From contig JAMCTK010000036.1 of NCBI GenBank assembly GCA_023381035.1, positions 1 through 41,627 of the forward strand: DNA of 41,627 nucleotides, given 5' to 3'. Each line of letters starts with the position of its first letter. Position 1 is the stretch's first letter. Under the pieces are notes generated by a model. It did not search any database, was not told where the DNA came from, and saw only the letters and a list, made by a program, of their open reading frames with translations. Origin of the DNA: Patescibacteria group bacterium (GTDB lineage: Bacteria; Patescibacteria; Microgenomatia; Levybacterales; UBA12049). The position numbers and the translations under genes are program-made. This document shows, piece after piece, positions 15,574 to 23,745 of this stretch.

Positions 15574-16176
15574 ATGAGTCAGGACGAATTAAAAATTATT
15601 GTTGATGATCCGGAATATAAGATTTACGGAACAAAAATTAAAGGGTTATTAGTTTTCGAAAGAAAACTCTTTGCTGACGATAGGGGATTTTATCAAGAAT
15701 TTGCCAGAACTCCCGCAATCGAACAAGCTTTGGGGAGACCAATCTCAATTAAACAGTGGGCACTCTCGTATAATAATCCCGGGGTTTTACGGGGAATCCA
15801 TGCAGAACCACAAGATAAGATCGTTACTCCGATAACCGGTAAAATATTCATTGCAATTGCCGACATCAGGCCAGATTCCGAAACTTTTTGCCAATATCAA
15901 TCATTTACTTTTGACCTTACTGATCCATATACTCCCAGAAAATCTATAATAATTTCAAATGGCCTTGGAAACTCCTTTATGACCCTTGGGGATAATCCTG
16001 TTGAATATTTCTACGCTGTAAGCGAAGTTTACAAAGGAAGTGATGGAAAAAGAGCCATTACCTGGAATGATCCGGATATTAACATTACCTGGCCAGAAGA
16101 GCCAAAAATAATTTCTGATTCTGACAAAAATTCAAATCCTTCTCTTCGAGAAATGTTTCCCGATAAGTTCAAATAA
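15574..16176 (+). CDS. dTDP-4-dehydrorhamnose 3,5-epimerase-like cupin (RmlC family)
   Basis: The 200-residue protein follows RmlC along its length: FADDRGFYQEF, NNPGVLRGIH (the first active-site His), then KIFIAIADIRPDSETF, VYKGSDGKRAITWNDPD and the final ITWPEEPK. RmlC converts dTDP-4-keto-6-deoxyglucose to the L-lyxo isomer for rhamnose synthesis. The second conserved block, normally GFAHGF, reads GLGNSF, so its His is lost. Residues around the lysine site are also altered (HAEPQDK). It may be an epimerase acting on another dTDP/CDP-keto sugar or a non-catalytic member. No rmlA, B or D is in the window. It lies just behind a GT-C glycosyltransferase, in line with a surface-sugar role. Confidence 0.85.
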   Translation: MSQDELKIIVDDPEYKIYGTKIKGLLVFERKLFADDRGFYQEFARTPAIEQALGRPISIKQWALSYNNPGVLRGIHAEPQDKIVTPITGKIFIAIADIRPDSETFCQYQSFTFDLTDPYTPRKSIIISNGLGNSFMTLGDNPVEYFYAVSEVYKGSDGKRAITWNDPDINITWPEEPKIISDSDKNSNPSLREMFPDKFK

Positions 16177-16207
16177 CCTCGGGTTTGCGCAAGTTTTAAC
16201 CTTATAG

Positions 16208-16213
16208 TATAAT
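16208..16213 (+). promoter_or_regulatory. -10 box of the 218-residue protein gene
   Basis: TATAAT ending 7 nt before the ATG at 16221, with TTGCGC (16185-16190) as a possible -35 at a 17-nt spacer; leaderless layout. Confidence 0.55.
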
Positions 16214-16220
16214 TTCGCTC

Positions 16221-16877
16221 ATGGGAAAAGAACAAGATAGCTCACCAGAACCTATTAATCCAGTTCCTTTATTTCCAATATCCAAGGAGGTTGCTGAGGA
16301 AGCTTACTCGACTTTAAGAATTGGTGGCAATGATTTAAGAAAGTCTTTGATAAAAAAGTTTCAAGATCATTCTCCGGCAGCCTATTCATCCATGCTGGAT
16401 CTTCACGGAAAATCTCCAAGACACATGGATTCCAAAAGCCTTATAGCGTCTATTAATGGAGCTGCTGTCTGTTTTTTCGTACTTTCGATGCAAGCTGAAA
16501 AAAATGGTGTTGACCTTCCAGGAATAACAAGCGACACTCTTGACGCCAGGAACCAGACAATAGAAGAAGATATCCTACGGTTCAACAAAAAGTTTGAAGA
16601 TGTCGTTGATGAGGACATTGACATGGATAAAAAGAAAATAGCAGATATGGACGACGAAGGAATATTTAATGCCACTTTTTACTTAGCTTCCATGAGACAT
16701 ATGTATGAATTTTATGATTCAGAACCTAATTTAGCGGTGCTTATCGATCAAATGTTTGGACCAACACTTCACGGAAATAATGCCAAGATAAGATTTGTAG
16801 AAATTTACTATCTTTTTAAGGAAGCCTACGAGTCAAAAAAATTTTCAGAAGGCATATCTTCATGGCTTTCCCAATAG
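16221..16877 (+). CDS. Hypothetical helical cytoplasmic protein
   Basis: The 218-residue protein has no signal peptide and no membrane span. It is mostly helical, with a Pro-rich N-terminus (about 8-20), a Ser/Ala helix (SLIASINGAAVCFFVLSMQ, about 73-91) and a very acidic central stretch (VVDEDIDMDKKKIADMDDEG, about 129-148). No family is recognised. Its coding nature is supported by a leaderless-type promoter directly before the ATG and by its full-length open frame. It overlaps the next, convergent gene by 18 nt. Confidence 0.7.
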   Translation: MGKEQDSSPEPINPVPLFPISKEVAEEAYSTLRIGGNDLRKSLIKKFQDHSPAAYSSMLDLHGKSPRHMDSKSLIASINGAAVCFFVLSMQAEKNGVDLPGITSDTLDARNQTIEEDILRFNKKFEDVVDEDIDMDKKKIADMDDEGIFNATFYLASMRHMYEFYDSEPNLAVLIDQMFGPTLHGNNAKIRFVEIYYLFKEAYESKKFSEGISSWLSQ

Positions 16878-17462
16878 GTAAGTTTTTAAAATTAGTCCTA
16901 ATCTTAATTTAATAAGAAAAGTAAGAACTAAACATACTACCAAAATATATAAAGGAAAAACAAAATTTGCTAATGTCCACTCCCTTATTGTCAATAGAGT
17001 AATTAACGCACTAATTGCGCTTGCGAAAAAAATAAAGTAGCTCTCTGTCTCTGGTGCTTTAAAAGATTTAACTATTGTTGGTATAGCAGCTAATCCATCA
17101 GCAATAATGCTAAAAATTATTGCATAATTTCCTTCTTTTAGAATAAACCAGAATACCAATCCCAATAAAGATAATGCTCCACAAAAAATGTCAAATAAAG
17201 TTATTTTCCAAAATGATTTTTTATTTATAAAAGAAGCAAATAAAACCAACAATGGTCCAAAACCAACCATGAATGTCATTAAAGATTGAATTCCGACTCC
17301 TTTACCTAATTCTGCAAAAAACGCAACTAGGGGAGCAAGCGCCCACAAAGACCATGTAACTCTGTTTGGTTTTGCCTTACCTTTAATTACGTCTATGATA
17401 TAGCTTAGGCTTCCAGTAAAATTAAAAATAAGTCCCAAGTAAACAAAATTTTCATTAATCAT
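16860..17462 (-). CDS. Polytopic membrane protein, possibly PQ-loop/SWEET-like
   Basis: The 200-residue protein has about seven hydrophobic helices. Two similar halves can be seen: KPNRVTWSLWALAPLVAF in the first and ADGLAAIPTIVKSFKAPETE in the second. Each has a Pro-containing turn after a helix, reminiscent of the PQ-loop repeat of SemiSWEET and lysosomal carriers. That assignment is tentative. TATACT ends 7 nt before the ATG with only T between, again a leaderless layout. The 3' end overlaps the convergent gene by 18 nt. No substrate can be suggested. Confidence 0.7.
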   Translation of the reverse strand: MINENFVYLGLIFNFTGSLSYIIDVIKGKAKPNRVTWSLWALAPLVAFFAELGKGVGIQSLMTFMVGFGPLLVLFASFINKKSFWKITLFDIFCGALSLLGLVFWFILKEGNYAIIFSIIADGLAAIPTIVKSFKAPETESYFIFFASAISALITLLTIREWTLANFVFPLYILVVCLVLTFLIKLRLGLILKTYLLGKP

Positions 17463-17469
17463 TTTTTTT

Positions 17470-17475
17470 AGTATA
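17470..17475 (-). promoter_or_regulatory. -10 box of the polytopic membrane protein gene
   Basis: TATACT on the minus strand, followed by seven A and then the start codon; leaderless layout. Confidence 0.5.
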
Positions 17476-17519
17476 ACAAAACCATCAATAACTCAAAGCT
17501 TCAATTTATTTCTCGATCT

Positions 17520-17528
17520 TGGTATAAT
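17520..17528 (+). promoter_or_regulatory. Extended -10 of tRNA-Gln
   Basis: TGG-TATAAT, ending 10 nt before the mature tRNA 5' end. Confidence 0.6.
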
Positions 17529-17538
17529 ACATATACAT

Positions 17539-17609
17539 TGGGAAGTCGTCTAATGGTAGGACAACGGACTTTGGATCCGTTTATTTTGGTTCGAATCCAA
17601 GCTTCCCAG
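17539..17609 (+). tRNA. tRNA-Gln (TTG)
   Basis: Acceptor TGGGAAG/CTTCCCA, D-stem GTC/GAC, anticodon stem ACGGA/TCCGT with loop CTTTGGA (anticodon TTG), T-arm TTGGTTCGAATCCAA, discriminator G. The U1-A72 pair is typical of tRNA-Gln. Confidence 0.95.
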
Positions 17610-17690
17610 CTTTTATTCCTCTTTGAAGCTTTCTAGGTTTGCATGATCATGAGCTTTGTACTATAATTCGGCCAACTATAAAGAAAAACT

Positions 17691-19499
17691 ATGAGTTGTC
17701 CAGCAGAACGAAACCAAAGAGATAATTTTTTTCCGAAACCAGGCAGAGAGTCTACTGGGAATGTTTCTGAAACAAAAAAAGCTCGCAAGATCATAAAACC
17801 AACTTACACTCCTCTCCCAGAAAATCCGCCGATTTCGCAAGAATTACTTGATCAATGTCCTTTCCCACTCGGGTCAAAAGAAGCAAAAGAATATTTTGAA
17901 TATTTAAGAGGAGACGTTTCTAGGATTGATCCTCTTGATTTTGAGTCAGACGAAGCGCAGCAATATTTAAATTTACTTAGAATTAATAGCTCAAGTTTCG
18001 GAGGAGTTTATGAAATGGGTAGAGATGGTAAAGTAGTAACTCTTGGACTAGATGAATTCTGCGCTAATTTACAAAATGAAAACAACCACCCTTTTGTAGG
18101 CCGAAATATTTTTGGAGAGATATTGGGGTTTGCCACAATTCAAGACAAAGAAAATGCTCGAAACGTAGATAAGATTACTAATTTAGTTGTAATAAATGAA
18201 ATGCAAGATAAAAAAAACCGTTCAAAAACAGGAAGAAGCTTTCTGGTTCACATTCTTGAGCACGCTTTTTCTAATCCGGATTATATGGGAAGGACCAGAA
18301 CCGAATTGGGAGCTGAGGTAGTTAAACATGTTTATGGATGGGAAAAAGCAGATTACCTCTTCGAGCATGAATTAATGTTTACTCATGTTGGCTATGATAG
18401 CATGAATGTTTATGTTCACGCAGGTGATTCACTTCCAGACAAACAAGCACAACCAGAAGGAAGATTTGTTCAAAGGCCAACAGAATTATTTGTAATTGAT
18501 CATGATGAGTGGGGTTTTGTGCATAATTATTTGGTTAATCACAAAATTAAACCGCTTAGAGTTAAATATTTACTTGGTGAAACTAAGACAAAAGCTCCTG
18601 CTCAGGAATATGTCTCTTATCCAAGGAAACCAATCCAAACTCCTCTCCCAGAAAATCCGCCGATTTCGCAGGAATTACTTGACCAATGTCCTTTCCCGCT
18701 CGATTCTAAAGAAGCGAAAGAATATTTTGAATATTTAAGAGGAGACGTTTCTAGGATTGATCCTCTTGATTTTGAGTCAGACGAAGCGCAGCAATATTTA
18801 AATTTACTTAGAATTAATAGCTCCCATTTTTCAAAGATTTATATCCTAGGGCATAAGGGAGAAATAGAAGCACTACATCTAGATAAATTTCGCTCCAATT
18901 TACGAAAAAAGAACAATCACCCTCTTGTAGCCCGAAACATTTTTGGAGAAATACTGGGGTTTGCAACAATTATTGACGGAGAAGAAGAGGAGGGCCGTCA
19001 TAATCATGATATTGGAAAATTAGTTAAAAAAGAGATAGGGAATAGTCCCGCAAAAACAGGCGCTAGCTTACTCAGGTTTGTTATTAATTATGCTTTTGAT
19101 AATCCAGATTCTAACGGAAAAGCAAGAACAGAATTAACTGTAGAGATAGTTAAGCATGTTGATGGATGGGAAAAAGTAGATTATCTATTTGGAACTGAGC
19201 TTAAATTTAAACCAGTGAACACAAGACCAGGCAACATAGATGTTTACATCCACCCCGGAGATTCACTACCAGACGATGATGATCAAGCAAATCAAACTCA
19301 AGGAAGATTTGTAAACAGATCAACTGAGGCTTTCGCGATTGGAAAAAGCCGATGGTATCTTTTTGATTCAAAATTAGCAAATAGATTTGATCAACACAGA
19401 TCTAGATGGGGTTTACCTAAGATGAAAGATGAAGCCAGAATTAAAAAACTGAAAATGAAGTACCCCCATGATTACATCGGGGATTTTAGATTATGGTAG
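17691..19499 (+). CDS. Tandem-duplicated protein, possible GNAT-like domains
   Basis: The 602-residue cytoplasmic protein consists of two homologous units (about 40-300 and 317-595). Each starts TPLPENPPISQELLDQCPFP and ends with a basic segment. In each, NIFGEILGFATI, a beta strand, an SKTGRSFL/AKTGASLL loop-helix and VKHVYGWEKADYLF resemble the core of a GNAT acetyltransferase (strand 4, CoA loop, C-terminal half). The classic QxxGxG/A loop is degenerate, so this is tentative. The start of each unit is almost identical even in DNA, while the rest has diverged. The TATAAT at 17662-17667 lies 23 nt upstream. The stop overlaps the histidine kinase start by 7 nt, so the pair is coupled. Confidence 0.78.
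   Translation: MSCPAERNQRDNFFPKPGRESTGNVSETKKARKIIKPTYTPLPENPPISQELLDQCPFPLGSKEAKEYFEYLRGDVSRIDPLDFESDEAQQYLNLLRINSSSFGGVYEMGRDGKVVTLGLDEFCANLQNENNHPFVGRNIFGEILGFATIQDKENARNVDKITNLVVINEMQDKKNRSKTGRSFLVHILEHAFSNPDYMGRTRTELGAEVVKHVYGWEKADYLFEHELMFTHVGYDSMNVYVHAGDSLPDKQAQPEGRFVQRPTELFVIDHDEWGFVHNYLVNHKIKPLRVKYLLGETKTKAPAQEYVSYPRKPIQTPLPENPPISQELLDQCPFPLDSKEAKEYFEYLRGDVSRIDPLDFESDEAQQYLNLLRINSSHFSKIYILGHKGEIEALHLDKFRSNLRKKNNHPLVARNIFGEILGFATIIDGEEEEGRHNHDIGKLVKKEIGNSPAKTGASLLRFVINYAFDNPDSNGKARTELTVEIVKHVDGWEKVDYLFGTELKFKPVNTRPGNIDVYIHPGDSLPDDDDQANQTQGRFVNRSTEAFAIGKSRWYLFDSKLANRFDQHRSRWGLPKMKDEARIKKLKMKYPHDYIGDFRLW
17808..17992 (+). repeat. Direct repeat copy 1 within the duplicated gene
   Basis: This 185-bp segment recurs at 18639-18823 (offset 831 bp) with 7 differences by my count. 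The last 107 bp (17886-17992) are identical, including third positions, and homology drops sharply after it. Confidence 0.9.
18639..18823 (+). repeat. Direct repeat copy 2 within the duplicated gene
   Basis: Second copy of the 185-bp repeat; 18717-18823 is identical to 17886-17992. Sequence beyond it is homologous at the protein level but clearly diverged. Confidence 0.9.
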
Positions 19500-20698
19500 T
19501 TAACAGAAAAATCAAATCAACAAAACACTTAAATGCCTTTCTTTCTCTTCAGAGGGAACTCGAAAAAATTCTGCCTAAAATAAAAAAAGAAAAAAATGAA
19601 TTAGAGCAAAGCCTTAAAAAAATGGATTTTTTTGTCGATAACTTAAATGAGGGTGTTGTCATTTTCAATGAAAAAAGGAAAGTTTTAATTGTAAACAAAA
19701 TTGCTGTAAAACTTTATGGATATAAATCAAAAACCGAATTCATTAACGATAAGATTACAAAAATAAGGTCAAGAGATTTGGAAACAAACAAATTAATTCC
19801 TTATTCTAAATGGCCATCTGCGAGAGTTTTAAAGGGCGAAGTATTTAATAGCTCTGTAATAAAAATAGAGAATAAAAAGAACGGAAAAGAATGGATTGAA
19901 AGTTATAGCGGAAAATTAGTAAGAAATAAAAATGGAGAAAAATTTATCATAGCCACAGTCAGAGATGTAACTAGAGAAATCCTACAACGAAAAAAAACAG
20001 AACAAGCTCTGAGAGCGTTAATGGAACAAAAAGATGAATTTATTAACATAGCAAGCCATGAATTAAAAACCCCAATAACATCTATTAAGGCCTTTACCCA
20101 GATATTAGAAAAAAGGATGGAAATGAACAAAGATCAACGAAACAGTTATTTCTTAAAAAGAATAAATAAACAGATTGATAATTTGAGTATTCTGATAAGT
20201 GATTTGCTTGATGTTAGCAAGATTACTTCGGGAAAATTAAATTTTAATATGACGAGAATTGACATAGATGATCTAGTAACTAAAACTCTTATCGATCTTC
20301 AATACGCTTCAGAAAGTCACGAACTAGAAAAAATAGGAGAAATCAAGGAGGAAGTAATTGCTGATAAAATTAGAATCCAGCAAGTACTTTACAACTTAAT
20401 AACTAACGCTATTAAGTATTCTCCGAATGCAAATAAAATAATTATTGTTATATCGTCTGACAGAAAACATGTAAAAATTAGCGTGAAGGATTTTGGCAGG
20501 GGAATACCTAAAAAGAATCATAAAAAAATATTTGAAAGATTTTACAGAGGAAAAGAAAAGCACGGAAATATTTCCGGCTTTGGGATGGGACTATTCATTT
20601 CTAAAGAAATCATTGTTCGTCAGCATGGAGAAATATGGGTAGAAAGCAGCAACAGGAAAGGATCAATTTTTTCTTTCACTCTTCCTGTTGCTAAATAA
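19493..20698 (+). CDS. Soluble PAS-domain sensor histidine kinase
   Basis: The 401-residue protein has an N-terminal coiled coil (about 8-45), a PAS domain (about 45-160; VDNLNEGVVIFNEKRKVLIV), then HisKA with the H-box ASHELKTP (phospho-acceptor His189). The HATPase module has an N-box (NLITNAIKYSPN), a G1 box (VKDFGRGIPKK) and a G2 box (GFGMGLFISKEI). No membrane helix is visible, so it senses a cytoplasmic signal, perhaps through the PAS pocket. No response regulator lies nearby, so it is an orphan kinase. The 7-nt overlap with the upstream tandem-repeat gene implies co-translation and perhaps physical partnership. Confidence 0.93.
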   Translation: MVVNRKIKSTKHLNAFLSLQRELEKILPKIKKEKNELEQSLKKMDFFVDNLNEGVVIFNEKRKVLIVNKIAVKLYGYKSKTEFINDKITKIRSRDLETNKLIPYSKWPSARVLKGEVFNSSVIKIENKKNGKEWIESYSGKLVRNKNGEKFIIATVRDVTREILQRKKTEQALRALMEQKDEFINIASHELKTPITSIKAFTQILEKRMEMNKDQRNSYFLKRINKQIDNLSILISDLLDVSKITSGKLNFNMTRIDIDDLVTKTLIDLQYASESHELEKIGEIKEEVIADKIRIQQVLYNLITNAIKYSPNANKIIIVISSDRKHVKISVKDFGRGIPKKNHKKIFERFYRGKEKHGNISGFGMGLFISKEIIVRQHGEIWVESSNRKGSIFSFTLPVAK

Positions 20699-20758
20699 CT
20701 CTCAGAAAGAAGCAGGATTAACACCATTAACCCCTCAGTATCTGTTAATTAACTGATA

Positions 20759-21085
20759 TTATCTTGCTACGCTTCTGTGTGCATGATGGGCAGATTCCTT
20801 TACGGAAGAGGAGATTTTCTTTGCCTCCTTTTTTCCTTCATCTAGTTTTTCTTCCATATCCTCTTTTTTTTCTTCTGCCGAATGACGTAAGTCTCTCACA
20901 TAGTCCTTAGCTTGCCCTTTGACATTCATGAACATATTCTTTACTTTTTCACGATTTTTTTTGTTTTTTAGTACGGCAGTACCTGCGACAGCAACTCCTG
21001 CGCCAATTACGGCTCCCGCAACTCCTGCAGCTAAAGGATTAACTCCTGCTTTCCCATTTTGTTTTTTTTCATCATTATCTTTCAT
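20759..21085 (-). CDS. YtxH-like stress protein
   Basis: The 108-residue protein has a glycine/alanine-rich membrane or hairpin segment (GVAGAVIGAGVAVAGTAVL, about 18-36) followed by a charged amphipathic helix (about 40-108) rich in Lys and Glu. This is the layout of YtxH/gas-vesicle-like general stress proteins. The start at 21085 is chosen over an in-frame GTG 9 nt upstream because AGGAGG sits 8 nt before this ATG. It is one of several small genes here with near-perfect ribosome sites. A membrane-associated envelope-stress role is inferred from family resemblance only. Confidence 0.75.
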   Translation of the reverse strand: MKDNDEKKQNGKAGVNPLAAGVAGAVIGAGVAVAGTAVLKNKKNREKVKNMFMNVKGQAKDYVRDLRHSAEEKKEDMEEKLDEGKKEAKKISSSVKESAHHAHRSVAR

Positions 21086-21144
21086 ACATTTCACCTCCTT
21101 TCAGGAAATTTAATTAATTATTAATTGAATTTTTTTACTAAGTT

Positions 21145-21348
21145 TTATTTATTTTGATTAACATTTACATCAATTTTTCCCGGAACATTTATTTGTGGTG
21201 CACCACCCCCAATTGTTCCCCTTATTATCGGTAGGCCATAATAAAAAAATAAAAGAACAACGATTATTAGTAGAACTATTCCAACAAGAAAACCCATGCC
21301 CCCTCCATCTGACTCTGAGGCTGGCGGATTATTTATAATAGTAGGCAT
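21145..21348 (-). CDS. Small single-span membrane protein
   Basis: The 67-residue protein is MPTIINNPPASESDGGGMGF, then one membrane helix (LVGIVLLIIVVLLFFYYGLP, about 21-41) and an outer tail ending VNVNQNK. AGGGAGG lies 8 nt before the ATG, preferred over an in-frame GTG 9 nt further up. The helix, the YGLP exit and the Pro/Val/Asn-rich tail closely resemble the 83-residue protein at 26260-26511, so the two are paralogs. No known family is certain. Confidence 0.65.
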   Translation of the reverse strand: MPTIINNPPASESDGGGMGFLVGIVLLIIVVLLFFYYGLPIIRGTIGGGAPQINVPGKIDVNVNQNK

Positions 21349-21473
21349 TGAATTCACCTCCCTTCCTATTAGGATCTGTCATAATTTTGATATTTCCTAT
21401 TCAAAATATATCTCTTACGCACGTTTTTTCCATATAGACCTGTAAGAGTCAAGTAAGAATTGACCTTGGAAAA

Positions 21474-21502
21474 TTGACATTTTTTAATAAAATCTTTAGT
21501 AT
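21474..21502 (+). promoter_or_regulatory. Promoter of the DUF4342 gene
   Basis: TTGACA (21474-21479), 17-nt spacer, TAGTAT (21497-21502). It lies in the divergent gap between two small stress-type genes. Confidence 0.5.
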
Positions 21503-21533
21503 ATATTCTTACCAAGGTAGGTGATAATTGCTT

Positions 21534-21809
21534 ATGCCAACAAAAAAGAGAACAAATAACAAAAAATCTACAACCACTGAAGAGTCTTTTAAGATTGAAG
21601 GAGAAAAACTTCTTGAAAAAATAAAAGACATCATAAAAGAGGGAAATGTACGAAGAATAATAATCAAAGATAAAAATGGAAAAGAAATCGTCCAGTTTCC
21701 CTTAACAATCGGCTTAATAGGAGCGGCTATTGCACCGGTACTCGCAGGAGTAGGAGCTATTGCAGCGCTTGTTACAGAATGTACAGTCACCGTAGAAAGA
21801 GAGAAATAA
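21534..21809 (+). CDS. DUF4342 domain protein
   Basis: The 91-residue protein begins with a basic Thr/Lys tail. Then come EESFKIEGEKLLEKIKDIIK, the pattern NVRRIIIKDKNGKEIVQFPL, and a hydrophobic Ala/Gly/Val segment (about 63-85) ending TVTVEREK. This is the DUF4342 pattern, a short family of unknown role whose C-terminal hydrophobic stretch may insert in or lie against the membrane. AGGTAGGTGAT precedes it. An in-frame TTG lies two codons upstream and cannot be excluded as the start. It is divergent from the small single-span protein and probably belongs to the same stress-type set. Confidence 0.78.
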   Translation: MPTKKRTNNKKSTTTEESFKIEGEKLLEKIKDIIKEGNVRRIIIKDKNGKEIVQFPLTIGLIGAAIAPVLAGVGAIAALVTECTVTVEREK

Positions 21810-21878
21810 CTCTTAATTCTTACACAAAGTTATCATTCTTCTAAACCAAGTTTAAATGTAATGATTTATGTTTAACTT

Positions 21879-22865
21879 GTGAGAAAGATTCAAGGAATTG
21901 TTAAGCCTGTTACTCTGACTTTAGGTTGTCTCGTACTTATTTTTGCCTTTTTAAAAATAAACATAAAACCTCTCTTTTTGGTGCTTCAAACATTTCCAAA
22001 CATTCCAATTAAACCGCTCGATATTTTTCCCGACCCAACTCATAGAATCATCAGTTTGGGATCAAACTCAGAAGCAGAAGCAGATTTATTTATTCCAAAA
22101 AAAAGAGGGAAATACCCCGCAGTAATAATGGCTTCAGGAATTAAGCTGCAAGAGAAAGATAATGAAGGGATGTTAAATGCAAGTAAGGATCTTAGCAAAT
22201 TAGGCTATATCGTAATCTGGCCAAAAAACAAAAAGGTTTCTAAAGGAGAATCTTTTTCTGATAATCCGAATACATTTATCGATGCTTTCAGATATTTAAA
22301 TTCCAGACAAGATGTTAGGAAGGACAGAATCTCTATAATGGGTTTTTCCTCCGGAGCATCAATGGCCATGATCGCCGCCGAGAAACCGGAAATGTCAGGA
22401 AAGCTTCACGCATTTGTATTTTTTGCGGGATATTTTAATTTAAAAGATTACATCAAAAGTATCTCATTGAAAAGTTATACCTACAATGGAAAAGTTCATT
22501 TTTGGAAACAAGATCCCTATTTAAAATCAACGGCAACATCGGTTTTAAAAAGTCAGAATCTGCTTACGCTTTTAGAACAGAAAAACAACCATCCCATATC
22601 TTCTAGTGAAATATTAAAACTTAAGCAAGCAAGTCCTGACTCTAACATTTCAAGTTTCAAAACTCCAATTTTTATTATTCACGATCAAAACGATGGAACT
22701 GTTCCTTTTGTTGAATCAGTAAAGTTAGCTAGTAAAATCGATCGAAAACTAATAAAGAAATTCTTAATAACTAAATCATTTGATCACATAAAACCGGACA
22801 AGCTAACACTCTTCCAATCACTAGAGATTTACAGCTTTTATTTCAACACGATAAACTACTTGTAG
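21879..22865 (+). CDS. Membrane-anchored alpha/beta hydrolase (dienelactone hydrolase-like)
   Basis: The 328-residue protein has an N-terminal membrane helix (about 10-30) and an outer alpha/beta hydrolase domain. The nucleophile elbow is GFSSGAS (GxSxG), the acid lies in HDQNDGTVPF, and the catalytic His in SFDHIK. The likely start is GTG at 21879, since an in-frame stop lies two codons before it. Substrates could be esters or small peptides; the family is broad. It lies between the DUF4342 gene and the Ku/LigD operon without clear shared promoters. Confidence 0.85.
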   Translation: MRKIQGIVKPVTLTLGCLVLIFAFLKINIKPLFLVLQTFPNIPIKPLDIFPDPTHRIISLGSNSEAEADLFIPKKRGKYPAVIMASGIKLQEKDNEGMLNASKDLSKLGYIVIWPKNKKVSKGESFSDNPNTFIDAFRYLNSRQDVRKDRISIMGFSSGASMAMIAAEKPEMSGKLHAFVFFAGYFNLKDYIKSISLKSYTYNGKVHFWKQDPYLKSTATSVLKSQNLLTLLEQKNNHPISSSEILKLKQASPDSNISSFKTPIFIIHDQNDGTVPFVESVKLASKIDRKLIKKFLITKSFDHIKPDKLTLFQSLEIYSFYFNTINYL

Positions 22866-22943
22866 TCTTACTTTTTCGTTACCTCAAATATCTCCCATTC
22901 TTACAGTAATTTATTAATTTAATACTGGGCAGGAGGATTTTCT

Positions 22944-23744
22944 ATGGAAGAAAGCGTAAAGACAATGAGATCAATTTGGTCAGGATCTGTTAGTTTTGGT
23001 TTGGTAAACATTCCGATCAAATTATACAGCGCCGTAAATGCCAAGAATCTAGATTTAGACATGCTTCATAAAGAGGATATGGGGCAAATTAGATATGCCA
23101 GAATCTGCAAAAAAGACGGTCACGAAATTCCGTATGAAGATATTGTTAAAGGATATGAATACGAAGAAGGAGATTACGTGGTTCTTACTCAACAGGATTT
23201 TGAAAAAGCTAATGCAAGAAAGACAAATACAGTAGATATTATCGATTTTGCAAGTGAAGATGAAATAAACCCAATATATTTTGAGAAACCATATTATCTT
23301 GAACCTCAAAAAGGATCAGGAAAAGCCTACGTTCTTTTAAGAGAAGCATTAAAGAAATCTAAAAAAGTCGGAATTGCTAAATTTGTAATCAGAAACAGGG
23401 AGCATCTGGGAGTAGTTAAGCCAGAAGGTAATATCTTAGTTCTAAATCAGATGAGGTTCCAAGAGGAAATAAGGCAGCCTGAGCTAAAGATTCCCAAAGA
23501 GGAGGTTTCACATAAAGAAATTGAAATGGCGTTATCTTTTATTGATCAATTAACTGAGCCATTCAAACCGGAAGAATATAAAGACACATATATTAAAGAG
23601 CTTAAAAGAGTTATTAAGGAAAAAAGTCAGGGAAAAACTCCAAAAACTCATGGAGAAGCTCCAAAACCAACAGAAGTAGATGATTTAATGGCAGCACTAA
23701 AAGCAAGCCTAGAACAACAGAAGCAAGCAAGACTAATCCACTAA
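22944..23744 (+). CDS. ku: Non-homologous end-joining protein Ku
   Basis: The 266-residue protein matches bacterial Ku. RSIWSGSVSFGLVNIPIKLY opens the beta-barrel core, followed by YEYEEGDYVVLTQQDFEKA and IYFEKPYYLEP, with the DNA-bridging dimer region up to about 250 and a short Lys/Pro tail. Ku forms a homodimeric ring on broken DNA ends and recruits LigD. AGGAGG lies 7 nt before the ATG. The stop is one base before the ligD start, so the two are one operon and likely co-translated. The extended lysine-rich C-terminus of some Ku proteins is reduced here. Confidence 0.97.
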   Translation: MEESVKTMRSIWSGSVSFGLVNIPIKLYSAVNAKNLDLDMLHKEDMGQIRYARICKKDGHEIPYEDIVKGYEYEEGDYVVLTQQDFEKANARKTNTVDIIDFASEDEINPIYFEKPYYLEPQKGSGKAYVLLREALKKSKKVGIAKFVIRNREHLGVVKPEGNILVLNQMRFQEEIRQPELKIPKEEVSHKEIEMALSFIDQLTEPFKPEEYKDTYIKELKRVIKEKSQGKTPKTHGEAPKPTEVDDLMAALKASLEQQKQARLIH

Positions 23745-23745
23745 T

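Noticed and set aside
18496..18738. Second-frame plus-strand frame within the tandem-unit gene
   Set aside because: Out-of-frame overlap with a longer, clearly homologous protein; no ribosome site.
17808..18823. CRISPR or insertion-element repeat
   Set aside because: Only two copies, both in frame in one gene at one spacing, with homologous flanks; this is an internal gene duplication. No CRISPR array or transposase is seen in the window.
20740..20757. Palindrome with GTTAATTAAC between convergent genes as a bidirectional terminator
   Set aside because: The arms are AT-rich with a mismatch, and there is no clear T-run; too weak to list as a feature.
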